The notes beneath the pieces were generated by a model. That model was not told where the DNA came from, made no database searches, and saw only the letters and a list, made by a program, of their open reading frames with translations. DNA of 64,000 bases from assembly GCA_900755895.1 (NCBI GenBank), contig CAAEIG010000052.1, positions 1-64,000 on the forward strand. Reading direction: 5' to 3'. Every line of letters starts with the position of its first letter. Within the stretch, counting starts at the first letter, position 1. Below are positions 40,783 to 49,800 of the stretch, in pieces. This DNA is from Clostridia bacterium. GTDB taxonomy: Bacteria; Bacillota; Clostridia; Oscillospirales; Acutalibacteraceae. The translations under genes and the position numbers were made by a program.

Positions 40783-42141
40783 TTATTCGGACTTTTTGAA
40801 AAACTCCTGTGCACAAAGTTTCAGTGCCGGAAGGGTGTTCTCCACCTTCCCTTCCAAAACCAGGTCCAGCATACGATGTAAAAGCTTTCCCATCTCCGGG
40901 CCAGGAGTCATCCCCATTGCCTTCAGGTCCTCTCCGGAAAGAGCCAGGTCCCTCAACGTCAAACACTCCCCCTGGGCCAGGATCTCTTGCGCCAAAGCTC
41001 TGCTCTGCTCCAAGTCAGGCAATCTGCTCTCAAAGATTCCCGGCGCCTTTGCGGACATATCCGCCTCCTGCAACTGGAACAGTCGGGTAACAAACACTTC
41101 CCCATACTGCCCCAGCAGCTTCTTCAGTCGCTTGACACTCATGGGCATGGGATCCTCATGATGGTCCACTAAAGTGGAAATCCACTCCTGTTCCTTCTTG
41201 GAAAACCGCAACCGCGAAAGCACCTGCCGGGCAATGTTTCCGCTTTCCGGCGGATGACCATAAAAGTGGGCTCGTCCATCCGGCGAAAACGTCTTCTTGG
41301 ACGGTTTTCCCGAATCGTGAAGCAGCACTGCCCAACTCAAATCCACCAACCTAGGTCCATGATCTAAGGCATGGAGCGTGTGCTCCCAAACATCATAACA
41401 GTGATAGGGAGTCTCCTGCAGACATCCCTTCATAGGGGCCAACTCCGGCAGGACAGTGAACACCACTTCTGCATACTCCTGCAAAACCGATGCAACGTGA
41501 TCTCCCACCAACAGTTTCGACAACTCCTCCCTCACCCGCTCTTGGGAAAGCTGCCCCAATAGCTGGCGTTTCTCCCAAAGGGCACCGGCTGTGGGGGGAG
41601 CTATGGAAAACCCCAGTTGGGAAGAAAACCGCAGGCAACGGAGTATGCGCAAGGCATCCTCGGAAAAGCGTGTGGCAGGATCCCCCACACAGCACAGCCG
41701 CTTTGCCTGCAAATCCTCCTGTCCATGGAACAAGTCCACCAGGCCCCGTTCCGGATGCCAGGCCATGGCATTGACGGTAAAGTCACGGCGGGACAGGTCG
41801 TCCTCCAGCTCTCTGGAAAAGCCCACAGAATCCGGATGACGGCCATCGGTGTAGGTGCCGTCCTGACGGAAGGTGGTGATCTCCACAGGATGCCCCTCCC
41901 CCGTCACCAGGGCGATGGTTCCATGGGCTGCCCCCACTTCAATCAGACGCTCCCCGGCAAAGCAGGAGGCTGTCTCTTCAGGTCGGGCACTGGTGGTAAT
42001 ATCCCAATCCATGGGAGTCTTCCCCAGCAGGGAATCCCGCACACAACCTCCAACACACCAAGCTTGATAACCTGCGGATTCCAACCGTGCTATGGCCTCC
42101 CCCACTGCCTTGGGGGGCTGGATGGTCAGATTCCCTGTCAT
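40783..42141 (-). CDS. cca: CCA tRNA nucleotidyltransferase with HD domain
   Basis: Adds or repairs the CCA end of tRNAs. The 452-residue class II nucleotidyltransferase shows WCVGGCVRDSLLGKTPMDWD with the catalytic aspartates in DWDITTSA, RRDFTVNAMAWHPERGLVDL, and DALRILRCLRF. A C-terminal HD domain (HDSGKPSKKTF) marks the two-domain kind; some relatives with this form are poly(A) polymerases or add only part of CCA, so the specificity is likely but not certain. It faces the tRNA-Ala locus, which already encodes CCA. Confidence 0.9.
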   Translation of the reverse strand: MTGNLTIQPPKAVGEAIARLESAGYQAWCVGGCVRDSLLGKTPMDWDITTSARPEETASCFAGERLIEVGAAHGTIALVTGEGHPVEITTFRQDGTYTDGRHPDSVGFSRELEDDLSRRDFTVNAMAWHPERGLVDLFHGQEDLQAKRLCCVGDPATRFSEDALRILRCLRFSSQLGFSIAPPTAGALWEKRQLLGQLSQERVREELSKLLVGDHVASVLQEYAEVVFTVLPELAPMKGCLQETPYHCYDVWEHTLHALDHGPRLVDLSWAVLLHDSGKPSKKTFSPDGRAHFYGHPPESGNIARQVLSRLRFSKKEQEWISTLVDHHEDPMPMSVKRLKKLLGQYGEVFVTRLFQLQEADMSAKAPGIFESRLPDLEQSRALAQEILAQGECLTLRDLALSGEDLKAMGMTPGPEMGKLLHRMLDLVLEGKVENTLPALKLCAQEFFKKSE

Positions 42142-42172
42142 GACGGACCTCCTTTCCTTTTATTGCTCATTT

Positions 42173-42201
42173 AGTATACCACAAACCGGTACGCTGTGAA
42201 A
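42173..42201 (-). promoter_or_regulatory. Promoter upstream of cca
   Basis: TTTCAC (42196-42201), 17-bp spacer, TATACT (42173-42178) on the minus strand; the -35 box is 10 bases from the -35 box of the divergent SEC-C gene promoter. Confidence 0.55.
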
Positions 42202-42211
42202 AGTCCTCGCG

Positions 42212-42240
42212 TTGACAGCAGCCCGGAAACATGGTAAGAT
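42212..42240 (+). promoter_or_regulatory. Sigma-A promoter of the SEC-C protein gene
   Basis: TTGACA (42212-42217), 17-bp spacer, TAAGAT (42235-42240). Confidence 0.85.
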
Positions 42241-42286
42241 ACAAAACCGAAAACAAGAAATCCAATTGGAAAGAGGAGAGATCACT

Positions 42287-42784
42287 ATGGCATTGCTGGA
42301 GCAGTGGCAGCAGTACGCTCAAGAGCAGCAGGAAGGCCCTCAGGGCACCCAGTTCTGGAAGGATTACCTGCAGCGGGAAAAGGAAGTCTATCAGCGGATT
42401 CTGGAGAGCAAGCCCCGGAAAAACACGGTCAAGGGCTACGCGGAGAAATACGGCGTGGATCTGATGACTATGGTGGCTTTCCTGGACGGCATCAACGACA
42501 GTCTGAAGGAGAAGAATCCTCTGGAGACCATGGAAGAGGATACCGAAGTCAACCTGAACTACGACAAGGAACTTCTGTACAAGAACATGGTGGAGGCCAA
42601 AGCCTCTTGGCTCTATGAGCTGCCCCAGTGGGACAAGCTGATCCCCGAGGAGCGCCGTAAAGAGCTTTACAAAGAACAGAAGCTCTCCAAAACCGTTGTT
42701 AAGGGTCCCAAAGTGGGCAGAAATGATCCTTGCCCCTGCGGCAGCGGAAAAAAATATAAAAAGTGCTGCGGCCGTGATTTGTAA
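42287..42784 (+). CDS. SEC-C metal-binding domain protein, function unknown
   Basis: A 165-residue protein with a helical, charged N-terminal region (about 1-140) and a C-terminal SEC-C zinc motif, GRNDPCPCGSGKKYKKCCG. The same zinc tail is found on SecA, where it contacts SecB and ribosomes, and on many unrelated proteins. The N-terminal part (NTVKGYAEKYGVDLMTMVAF, FLDGINDSLKEKNPLE) recalls a small family seen next to core genes in Clostridia, but I cannot name a function. ATG 42287 follows AGAGGAGAG. Confidence 0.85.
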   Translation: MALLEQWQQYAQEQQEGPQGTQFWKDYLQREKEVYQRILESKPRKNTVKGYAEKYGVDLMTMVAFLDGINDSLKEKNPLETMEEDTEVNLNYDKELLYKNMVEAKASWLYELPQWDKLIPEERRKELYKEQKLSKTVVKGPKVGRNDPCPCGSGKKYKKCCGRDL

Positions 42785-42910
42785 GCTCCAGCCTATATGG
42801 ATGCCTTCTCTCATGCAATGAGACCACAGGCAACCATACCCTTTCTTGATTAAGATTGTAAAAAACGCAAAGACTACCTTTGGAAGATATTTCGGAGGTG
42901 GTCTTTTTCT

Positions 42911-43681
42911 ATGCAGGGAAAAGTGGAGATCTGCGGTGTGAACACATCGCGGTTGAAAGTATTAAAAAGCGACGAGATGAAGGAGCTGCTGGTAAAGAGC
43001 CACAACGGGGACAAATCTGCGCGGGACGCTTTGATCTACGGCAACTTGAGGCTGGTACTCAGTGTGATCCAACGCTTTGGCAATCGTGGGGAAAGCCCTG
43101 ACGACCTATTTCAAGTGGGATGTATTGGACTGATGAAAGCAATTGACCACTTTGATGTCAGTCAAGGGGTTCAATTTTCCACCTATGGCGTCCCCATGAT
43201 CATCGGCGAGGTACGGCGATTTCTCCGGGACAACAACTCGGTGCGGGTCAGCCGCTCCTTGCGGGACACGGCTTACAAGGCCATCCAATGCCGAGAACGC
43301 CTGACCGCTGAGAAGGATCGGGAACCCACGGTGGAGGAAATCGCCCAGGAACTCTCTATGAAACGGGAGGACGTTGTACTGGCCCTGGAGGCTATTGTAG
43401 AGCCAGTCTCCCTCTATGAGCCAGTATTTTCAGATGGCGGCGACACCATCTATATCATGGACCAGGTGGGCGATCCCTCGGGCGACGGGGATTGGCTGGA
43501 AGAGATCGCTGTGAAACAAGCCATTCAAAATCTCTCCCCCAGGGAAAAGAAGATCCTATCCCTGCGCTTTCTGGAAGGCAAAACACAAATGGAGGTTGCC
43601 GGTCGCATCGGCATCTCACAAGCTCAGGTTTCCCGGCTGGAAAAGGGAGCCTTGAACAAAATCAAACACGAGCTGCGCTGA
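42911..43681 (+). CDS. sigG: Sporulation sigma factor, SigG type
   Basis: Sigma-G drives late gene expression in the forespore. The 256-residue protein matches it closely: KVEICGVNTSRLKVLKSDEM at the N-terminus (a SigG hallmark), NLRLVLSVIQRFGNRGESPD and DLFQVGCIGLMKAIDHFD (region 2), VPMIIGEVRRFLRDNN, and FLEGKTQMEVAGRIGISQAQ (region 4). ATG 42911 has GGAGGTG about ten bases upstream. In Bacillus it follows spoIIGA-sigE; here it stands alone between a SEC-C gene and ptsI. A SigF/SigG-type promoter should be upstream, but I could not fix one. Confidence 0.93.
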   Translation: MQGKVEICGVNTSRLKVLKSDEMKELLVKSHNGDKSARDALIYGNLRLVLSVIQRFGNRGESPDDLFQVGCIGLMKAIDHFDVSQGVQFSTYGVPMIIGEVRRFLRDNNSVRVSRSLRDTAYKAIQCRERLTAEKDREPTVEEIAQELSMKREDVVLALEAIVEPVSLYEPVFSDGGDTIYIMDQVGDPSGDGDWLEEIAVKQAIQNLSPREKKILSLRFLEGKTQMEVAGRIGISQAQVSRLEKGALNKIKHELR

Positions 43682-43684
43682 AAA

Positions 43685-43740
43685 AGACCTCCTGAGCTCC
43701 CCGCCCACATTGTAGAACGGGGATAGCCCAGGAGGCCTTT
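43685..43740. terminator. Terminator between sigG and ptsI
   Basis: Long imperfect stem with arms CCTCCTGAGCTCCCCG and CGGGGATAGCCCAGGAGG, followed by CCTTTCAATT on the plus strand and by TCTTTTT on the minus strand. It lies between convergent genes. Confidence 0.85.
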
Positions 43741-43750
43741 CAATTGCTCT

Positions 43751-45472
43751 TTATGTTTTCTCGTGCTTTTGCAGAAATCCCCGCACCTCTTCCTCGGTGG
43801 CCAAACTCATGGCCTCTTCCGTCACGGCGTTGGCCTCCTCCATGGTCCACAGAGAAATGGTCTTGCGCAGAGGCAACAGCGCTACGGGCGCAACGCTGAA
43901 GTTCTTCAGTCCAAAGGACAACAGCACCGGAGCCAGTGCCGGCTCCGCAGCTGCCTCGCCGCACATGCTCACGGGAATTCCGTTCTGTCGGGCAGTTTCC
44001 AACACCTGGCGGATCATCCGCAGGACCCCAGGGTGGAAATACGAATACAGATGGGCTACTCGGGCATTGCCACGATCCACGCCCAAAACATACTGGGTCA
44101 AATCATTGGTACCCAAACTGAAGAAATCCGCCTCTTTGGAAAACACATCTGCCATCAGGCAGGCTGCTACCGTCTCCACCATCACGCCCAGGGGCAGGTT
44201 CTCATCAAAATCCACCTTCCGGCGGCGGAGAGCTTCCTTTTCCTCCTCTAGGATCTCCTTGGCCTGACGGACTTCCTCCACGCCGGTAACCATGGGCAAC
44301 AGCAGATTCGCCTTTCCATAAGCACTGGCCCGGAGCACAGCACGCAGGTGGGACCGGAACATCTCCTCCTCCCTCAGGGAGAACCGGAGGCCCCGGCAGC
44401 CCAAAAACGGGTTTTCCTCATGAGGTTGATGCAGATAGGGCAACGTCTTGTCACCGCCCACATCCAGCGTTCGAATCACCACACGCTTGCCCCGCATGGC
44501 TGCCAGGATCTGACGGTAAGCATGAAACTGTTCCTCTTCCCCAGGCTGAGAAGTCCGGTCCAGATAGAGAAACTCCGTGCGCAACAATCCAATGCCATCG
44601 GACCCATAACCCGCTGCTCGAGCAGCATCCCCCACGCTGCCGGCATTGGCTGCCAGCTGGATACGCTCACCGTCCGCAGTGACAGTCTCCCGCCCCACAA
44701 ACTCCCGCAAGGATGCCCGCAGCTGCAGGAACTCCTTTTGCCGGTCCTCATAAACGGTGCGCATCACCTGACCGGGGGAGAACACTGCACATCCCCGGTT
44801 GCCGTCCACGATCACCACTTCACCCGGAGTGGTGTCCATCACACGGTCTTCCAATCCCAGTACAGCGGGAATCTCCAACGCTCTAGCTAAAATGGCACTG
44901 TGAGAGGTGGGGCCGCCTTTGCCCAGGACAATTCCCGCCACATTGGCCGAATTGAGCACCGACACCGCCGAAGGGGACAATTCCTCCGCCATCAGCACAG
45001 TGCCCGGCTTCAAGGTGGAAAAATCCATCTCTGGGAGTCCCAGAAGCAACCGCAACACCCCGCCTCGCAGATCCCGCACATCTGCGGCCCGCTGGCGGGT
45101 CACCTCGTCCTCCGAAGCGGTAAACAAGTCTATGAACAGATCACAGCTGGCGGACAGAGCCGCTTCTGCCGACTGTCCCGACGCGATACGGCCCTCCACT
45201 TGGCCGTTTAAGTAAGGATCTCGGATCATATCCACCTGGCAGCGAATAATGTCCCCACGCTCTTTACCGGCCATCTCTGCCACACGGTCCGCTTTTACCT
45301 CTGTGACATGACAGAAGGTATCCACCGCACTGTGATAGCGCTCCAGCTCCAATTTGGGGTCCGCGATCTCACGCTCCAGGCTTCCCATGGGCTTTTCCTT
45401 GTAGATCAGGGCGTGGCCAATGCCAATTCCTGGAGAAGCCGCCACGCCATATAGCACCCGTTCACCGGTCAC
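43751..45472 (-). CDS. ptsI: Phosphoenolpyruvate-protein phosphotransferase (Enzyme I)
   Basis: Enzyme I takes phosphate from PEP and passes it to HPr, starting the sugar PTS. The 573-residue protein has the phosphohistidine motif GGPTSHSAILARALEIPAVL (about residues 184-203), GIGLLRTEFLYLDRTSQPGE, TLDVGGDKTLPYL, GTNDLTQYVLGVDRGN and the PEP-site cysteine region PVSMCGEAAAEPAL. The start is GTG 45472, overlapping the ptsH stop by four bases. No Enzyme II genes are in the window. Confidence 0.96.
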   Translation of the reverse strand: MTGERVLYGVAASPGIGIGHALIYKEKPMGSLEREIADPKLELERYHSAVDTFCHVTEVKADRVAEMAGKERGDIIRCQVDMIRDPYLNGQVEGRIASGQSAEAALSASCDLFIDLFTASEDEVTRQRAADVRDLRGGVLRLLLGLPEMDFSTLKPGTVLMAEELSPSAVSVLNSANVAGIVLGKGGPTSHSAILARALEIPAVLGLEDRVMDTTPGEVVIVDGNRGCAVFSPGQVMRTVYEDRQKEFLQLRASLREFVGRETVTADGERIQLAANAGSVGDAARAAGYGSDGIGLLRTEFLYLDRTSQPGEEEQFHAYRQILAAMRGKRVVIRTLDVGGDKTLPYLHQPHEENPFLGCRGLRFSLREEEMFRSHLRAVLRASAYGKANLLLPMVTGVEEVRQAKEILEEEKEALRRRKVDFDENLPLGVMVETVAACLMADVFSKEADFFSLGTNDLTQYVLGVDRGNARVAHLYSYFHPGVLRMIRQVLETARQNGIPVSMCGEAAAEPALAPVLLSFGLKNFSVAPVALLPLRKTISLWTMEEANAVTEEAMSLATEEEVRGFLQKHEKT

Positions 45473-45750
45473 GGACGACCACCTCCTGCTTCACCCAAGC
45501 CCGTCTCCACCAACTCTACAGCCCGCGCCAGGGCTTCCTCTTCATCTTCACCGGAACAGCGAATTTCTACCTCGTCGCCGCACTGAATACCGGCGGCAAT
45601 GAGGTTCATGATACTTTTTCCACTGACAAGAGATTCCTTATGGAAGACCCACACGTCCGAGAGGAACTTCTGCATCTCGTTGGAAAACAGGCCTGCGGGC
45701 CGCACATGCAACCCCTCCCTGTTTTTTAAAACGACTTTTTTGGATACCAT
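45469..45750 (-). CDS. ptsH: Phosphocarrier protein HPr
   Basis: A 93-residue HPr with both key sites: His15 (REGLHVRPAG), phosphorylated by Enzyme I, and Ser46 (LVSGKSIMNLI), the target of HPr kinase in Gram-positive carbon catabolite control. Having His15 makes it HPr rather than Crh. ATG 45750 is chosen with AAAGGAGCG upstream. It overlaps ptsI by four bases; rqcH lies 31 bases upstream, so it may be part of that transcript. Confidence 0.95.
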   Translation of the reverse strand: MVSKKVVLKNREGLHVRPAGLFSNEMQKFLSDVWVFHKESLVSGKSIMNLIAAGIQCGDEVEIRCSGEDEEEALARAVELVETGLGEAGGGRP

Positions 45751-45781
45751 ACCATTCGCTCCTTTCCAAAGTTCGGTTGGA

Positions 45782-47536
45782 TCATCCTTCCTGGGGAATC
45801 TCCTGGCTGGGTGTAACATAGATGGTCTTGTAATTGACGTAGATCACCATTCCCGGTTTGGCTCCCACCGGTTTGGACACATTCCGAATCTGCGTGTAAT
45901 CTACAGGCACCTGGGCGGAATCTTTAGCCCGGCTATGCAGAGCCGCCAACTGAGCAGCTTCCGTCATAGCCGTCTCGGTGGGCGCCTTTCCCTCTGTGAC
46001 CAGCACCGTATGAGAACCGGGTATATTTTTGGTGTGAAACCAAATATCGTTGTTATTGGCTGTCTTCAATGTGAGCTTATCATTCTGCCGGTTGTTTCTG
46101 CCCACCAACACCGTAAACCCATCGGAGGTGGTAAACTTCATGGGAGCACTAACTGCCGCCGGCTTCTCTTTTTTGCTGCGCAGTTTGCGGAGATACCCCT
46201 GCTCCTGGAGCTCCGCGCGGATCTCAGAGAGATCCCTCTCTGTCTCCGCCCGAGCCAAGGCATCCAGAACGGTTTCCAGGTATTCCAACTCCTGCTCCGC
46301 CAAGCTAATCTGTTCTGTGAGCTTCTCCTCGGCAGTCTTGGCCTTGCGGTACTCTTTATAGTACTTCTGTGCGTTCTGGGACGGGGTCAACGCGGGATCC
46401 AACTTAATATGTACCAAGGGAGTACCCTCTTCGTAGAAATTGGCCAGGTCGGCGCTTTGGGCGCCCTTTTCCAACTGGTACATGTTGGCACTGATTAAGT
46501 CTCCAGCCACCCGGAGACCATCCCGGTCGGCACACTGCTCCAGCTCTCCCCGCTGAACTCCAATCTTCCTGGACAGCCGTTCGGAATGGGTGGACAGCAA
46601 CTTCAACAGGTCCTGCTCCCGGACCCTCATGCGCTCCTGCTTGTCCCGCTCCCGATAAAAATCGTCCAGCAGCTGGGAAAAGCTCTCCGCCTCCTTCACC
46701 ACGGCGGCTGTGCCGTACTGGTGGATCTCTAAGAAAGAGAAGTCCATGGGTTTCCCCTGGAGGTTGACCGCCATATAGGGCTTGCCGGAAACCTCCTCCA
46801 CGGCGTCCCGCATCTGCTGGTAGAAGAACCCTGCCCGGAACAGCTGCTCCTCATCCATGGTCTTGACGGTCAGTTCCCTGCCCCGTCCAACCCGGTAGGC
46901 AAGTTCCCGGCACACAATGGGGGACACACCCTGCAGCACTGCCAAATACCCCTTAGACAGCTCCATATCACGGGGCAGTGCCTTCAAAGCCTCCACCACC
47001 TGCTGAGAGACCGTGGACAACGGGCACAATTTACTTTGGGGCGGAGGCAGCCGATAGGTCAGCCCCGGCAAAACCAGACGCTGGGAGGACATCTCAGCAT
47101 CCACTCGCTTGAGCGCATCAATGATTTTACCTTCTTCATCGGAGAGAATGATGTTGCTGTAGCGGCCCATGACCTCCATGGTCAGTGTGAGGGTTACATG
47201 ATCTCCCAACTCATTGATGGAGTCAAAGTCAAAATGCAGAAGCCGTTCCAGCTCCGGCTGCCGGATGGCCACCACCTTGGCCCCCAAAAGCTTCTTACGA
47301 AGCAGCATGCACAGCATGGGAGGCTGCTTGGGATTCTCCAAGGGAATGGTGGTAAAGTGCACCCGTGCCGAGTTTGCCCTGGCCGAGAACAACACCTTGC
47401 AGGCAGCCTCCCTGCTGCGGAAGGCAATGAGCAGTTCTTCTCGGTTGGGCTGGTACACCTTGTCCACGCGAGAACCCAGCAACTGCCCCTCCAGTTCTTG
47501 TTTGATATGCCGCAAAAATGCGCCGTCCAAAGCCAT
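45782..47536 (-). CDS. rqcH: Ribosome quality control factor RqcH (NEMF/Fib-binding family)
   Basis: RqcH binds split 50S subunits with stalled peptidyl-tRNA and recruits tRNA-Ala to add C-terminal alanine tails that mark the peptide for decay. The 584-residue protein has the NFACT-N domain (MALDGAFLRHIKQELEGQLL, SRVDKVYQPNREELL), two coiled-coil/HhH middle parts (about 240-440), and the NFACT-R domain with NNDIWFHTKNIPGSHTVL. Older annotation calls it fibronectin-binding protein. Confidence 0.93.
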   Translation of the reverse strand: MALDGAFLRHIKQELEGQLLGSRVDKVYQPNREELLIAFRSREAACKVLFSARANSARVHFTTIPLENPKQPPMLCMLLRKKLLGAKVVAIRQPELERLLHFDFDSINELGDHVTLTLTMEVMGRYSNIILSDEEGKIIDALKRVDAEMSSQRLVLPGLTYRLPPPQSKLCPLSTVSQQVVEALKALPRDMELSKGYLAVLQGVSPIVCRELAYRVGRGRELTVKTMDEEQLFRAGFFYQQMRDAVEEVSGKPYMAVNLQGKPMDFSFLEIHQYGTAAVVKEAESFSQLLDDFYRERDKQERMRVREQDLLKLLSTHSERLSRKIGVQRGELEQCADRDGLRVAGDLISANMYQLEKGAQSADLANFYEEGTPLVHIKLDPALTPSQNAQKYYKEYRKAKTAEEKLTEQISLAEQELEYLETVLDALARAETERDLSEIRAELQEQGYLRKLRSKKEKPAAVSAPMKFTTSDGFTVLVGRNNRQNDKLTLKTANNNDIWFHTKNIPGSHTVLVTEGKAPTETAMTEAAQLAALHSRAKDSAQVPVDYTQIRNVSKPVGAKPGMVIYVNYKTIYVTPSQEIPQEG

Positions 47537-47569
47537 AGTTATGCAAATCCTTTCTGGTTATATGCTTTC

Positions 47570-48337
47570 TTACACCGTTTTCATGGGTGCTGTCTCCGTT
47601 TGAGAGAGGAGAAAAGCTGTATCAGGCACCCGCTTACGCAGGTACGAGGCCAAAAACTCCGCGAACACCTTCTCCGTGTGGTAGTGTCCTGCAGCTACAC
47701 AGGTCAAACGTGAGAACGCGGCCTCCAGCTCTTCATGATGCTTCATTTCTCCCGTGAGGTAGGCGTCCGCTCCACGGCAAGCTGCCTGATGGATATACTC
47801 CCCACCGGCGCCGCTACACAGAAACACCCTCTGCACCGGACGGTCACCAGCACAGAACTTCACGTTGGGAACAGAGAGTTTCTCTTTGACCAGCTTTGCA
47901 AACTCCTCCGGCTCCAGAGGTTCTTCCAAGCTGCCGGAATAGAGGACACACTCCTCTCCGAACACGTCTTCTTGACGGAGGTTTTTCAGTCCCAATTTGC
48001 TGCCCAGGGCCACATTCACGCCACACACCGGCGACAAATCCAGATTGGTGTGGCAGCACAACGCGCCAATCCCACGGCTGGCCAGCTGATAGGCCACATC
48101 CTGGGGACCCAGGGACTTTAAGGGATGGAAGATGACAGGGTGATGAGAGATAATCAGATTGGCGTTCATAGAGGCTGCTTCTGCCACCACGTTGGGAGTG
48201 ATGTCCAGTGCCAACAGCGCACGAGTCACCTCAGTGTTGCCATCGCCAACCAAAAGACCGGCATTGTCAAAATCCAGTGCGGTGGAAAAAGGCGCCGCCG
48301 CATTGATGATGTCGTAGATGTCACAAATTCTTGCCAT
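47570..48337 (-). CDS. Nif3-like dinuclear metal-centre hexameric protein
   Basis: A 255-residue protein of the Nif3/YqfO (GTP cyclohydrolase 1 type 2) family, with conserved metal ligands in DNAGLLVGD, LIISHHPVIFHPLKSL, LCCHTNLDLSPVCGVN and, near the end, CVAAGHYHTEKVF. It forms toroidal hexamers with two metals per subunit. Its biochemical role is uncertain. In many Firmicutes it follows trmK, as here, with a gap of 48 bases. Confidence 0.92.
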   Translation of the reverse strand: MARICDIYDIINAAAPFSTALDFDNAGLLVGDGNTEVTRALLALDITPNVVAEAASMNANLIISHHPVIFHPLKSLGPQDVAYQLASRGIGALCCHTNLDLSPVCGVNVALGSKLGLKNLRQEDVFGEECVLYSGSLEEPLEPEEFAKLVKEKLSVPNVKFCAGDRPVQRVFLCSGAGGEYIHQAACRGADAYLTGEMKHHEELEAAFSRLTCVAAGHYHTEKVFAEFLASYLRKRVPDTAFLLSQTETAPMKTV

Positions 48338-48385
48338 AAGTACGTTCTCCTTTTCCAGTGAAACTTTGGGACCGCACCCGTTTCC

Positions 48386-49087
48386 TCAAAAGGAGATGTC
48401 CTCTCCCAAATACCGCTCCCCAATCTCCCGAATCCAGCTTTCCAACTGGGCAACGCCGGAGGCGTCACTGCGATGAAGCGCACCCGTCCGCTGAGCTGTC
48501 AGCTCCCGCAGAACTTTGCGGGCATAGGTGTCCACATGGGGCTCACCGGGAATCAGCTTACCCATCCAGGGATAGAGGGGATCCGTTTTCACAGGACTCC
48601 CAGCATATCCGGCACAAAATGCCGAGTACACCTTGCCGCCATCTTGGACGGCATGTTCCTCCAACACGACAAAGCCCAAGCGCTGCAAACCCTGCCGCAG
48701 CTCGGGCACGGAACTCATAGGCTGCAAAATCAGGCGCTTCTCCCCTTCCCGCAGCCATGGAGTCTTCTCCACAATGCGGAGGATCAACTCCCCGCCCATA
48801 CCGGCAATGACAATATCCTCCGCCTCCTCCGGCGTCACCTGCCGAAGCCCGTCAGAAAGGCGCAGCGTCAATCCCTCGCCCACTTGGTATTTCTCACCGT
48901 CGCGGCGGGCGGCTTCCAACGGCCCGGGATTGACGTCACAGGCCAAGGCCCGGGGGATTTTGCCCATTTTCAGCAGCCAGATGGGCAGATAGGCATGGTC
49001 CGTGCCCACGTCGCACAGAGCGCTGCCCGGACGCACCAGATCTGCACACAGGGCCAATCTGGCTCCAAGGGTAAATAGTGGTCGCAT
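48386..49087 (-). CDS. trmK: tRNA (adenine(22)-N1)-methyltransferase
   Basis: TrmK methylates N1 of A22 in the D-loop region of Gram-positive tRNAs using SAM. The 233-residue protein has the SAM motif CDVGTDHAYLPIWLLKMG and the DIVIAGMGGELILRI block with its catalytic-site NPGPL-type motif in ACDVNPGPLEAARRDG, then a coiled C-terminal extension. ATG 49087 follows GGAG. Its pairing with the Nif3-like gene is a known Firmicutes arrangement. Confidence 0.93.
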   Translation of the reverse strand: MRPLFTLGARLALCADLVRPGSALCDVGTDHAYLPIWLLKMGKIPRALACDVNPGPLEAARRDGEKYQVGEGLTLRLSDGLRQVTPEEAEDIVIAGMGGELILRIVEKTPWLREGEKRLILQPMSSVPELRQGLQRLGFVVLEEHAVQDGGKVYSAFCAGYAGSPVKTDPLYPWMGKLIPGEPHVDTYARKVLRELTAQRTGALHRSDASGVAQLESWIREIGERYLGEDISF

Positions 49088-49151
49088 AAATGAACTCCAG
49101 ATACAACGCTGCCGCACGGCAGGAGATGTCGCGCGGCAGCAAGATTTGTTC

Positions 49152-49355
49152 TCACTTGTCCTTCAAATGCTCGTTGAGCTTTGCCACCAGTTCATCGGCG
49201 TCCACACCGTGAACGGCACAGGCCTGCTCCACCGTCTCGCCGCGGGAAGAAGGACAGCCAAGGCAATGCATTCCCATCTCCAGGAAAAAGGGAGCCGTGG
49301 TCCGGTCCAGGTCCAGGATCTCACCAATAATGGTATCTTTTGTGATAGAAGCCAT
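49152..49355 (-). CDS. DUF1858 domain protein
   Basis: A 67-residue protein of the DUF1858 family: ITKDTIIGEILDLDRTTAPF, then FLEMGMHCLGCPSSRGETVE with two cysteines (CLGC), then HGVDADELVAKLNEHL. Such proteins are small helical modules, sometimes fused to hydroxylamine-reductase-like or ScdA (Fe-S repair) proteins, so a redox or iron-sulfur role is possible but unproven. ATG 49355 is chosen with GGAGG eight bases upstream. Confidence 0.85.
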   Translation of the reverse strand: MASITKDTIIGEILDLDRTTAPFFLEMGMHCLGCPSSRGETVEQACAVHGVDADELVAKLNEHLKDK

Positions 49356-49475
49356 TGCAATTTCCTCCGTTTCTTTTTTCTTTGTAATTATTATAATATC
49401 CTTTCTTCCGCTCCGCAACACAAAAATCGCAAAAAAACAGCGCCCCCGCTTCCGCTGGGACGCCTTTCTTCCTAA

Positions 49476-49757
49476 TTATTCCCGCTCTTGCCGCATGCTG
49501 GCATAGCAGTCGCTGCAATAGACCGGACGATCCTCCCTGGGCTGGAAGGGCACCCGCGCCTCCTTGCCGCAAGCAGCACACACTCCGGTGTACATCTCCC
49601 GCTGAGGCTGGCCGTTGTTCTTTCTGGCCTGGCGGCAATCCCGGCACCGCTGGGGCTCATTTTGAAAACCCTTTTCCGCGTAGAACTCCTGTTCCCCTGC
49701 GGTGAACACAAACTCCTTGCCGCATTCTTTGCACACAAGCGTCTTATCCTGATACAT
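49476..49757 (-). CDS. Small double zinc-ribbon protein
   Basis: A 93-residue protein with four zinc-type CxxC pairs: CKECGKEF (residues 9-16), CRDCRQAR, CAACGKEA and CSDCYASM. The N-terminal half matches a probable zinc-ribbon family common in Clostridia; the pattern of CxxC pairs, two per ribbon, suggests two zinc sites. Function is unknown; nucleic-acid binding is a guess. ATG 49757 is preceded by AGAGGAAATG. Confidence 0.85.
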   Translation of the reverse strand: MYQDKTLVCKECGKEFVFTAGEQEFYAEKGFQNEPQRCRDCRQARKNNGQPQREMYTGVCAACGKEARVPFQPREDRPVYCSDCYASMRQERE

Positions 49758-49800
49758 GTTTCATTTCCTCTCTTTGATTCTCTTTGGACTCAGCCCATGC

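Noticed and set aside
42785..42910. SigF/SigG-type promoter for sigG
   Set aside because: Candidate boxes were too weak and the spacing did not fit well enough to report.
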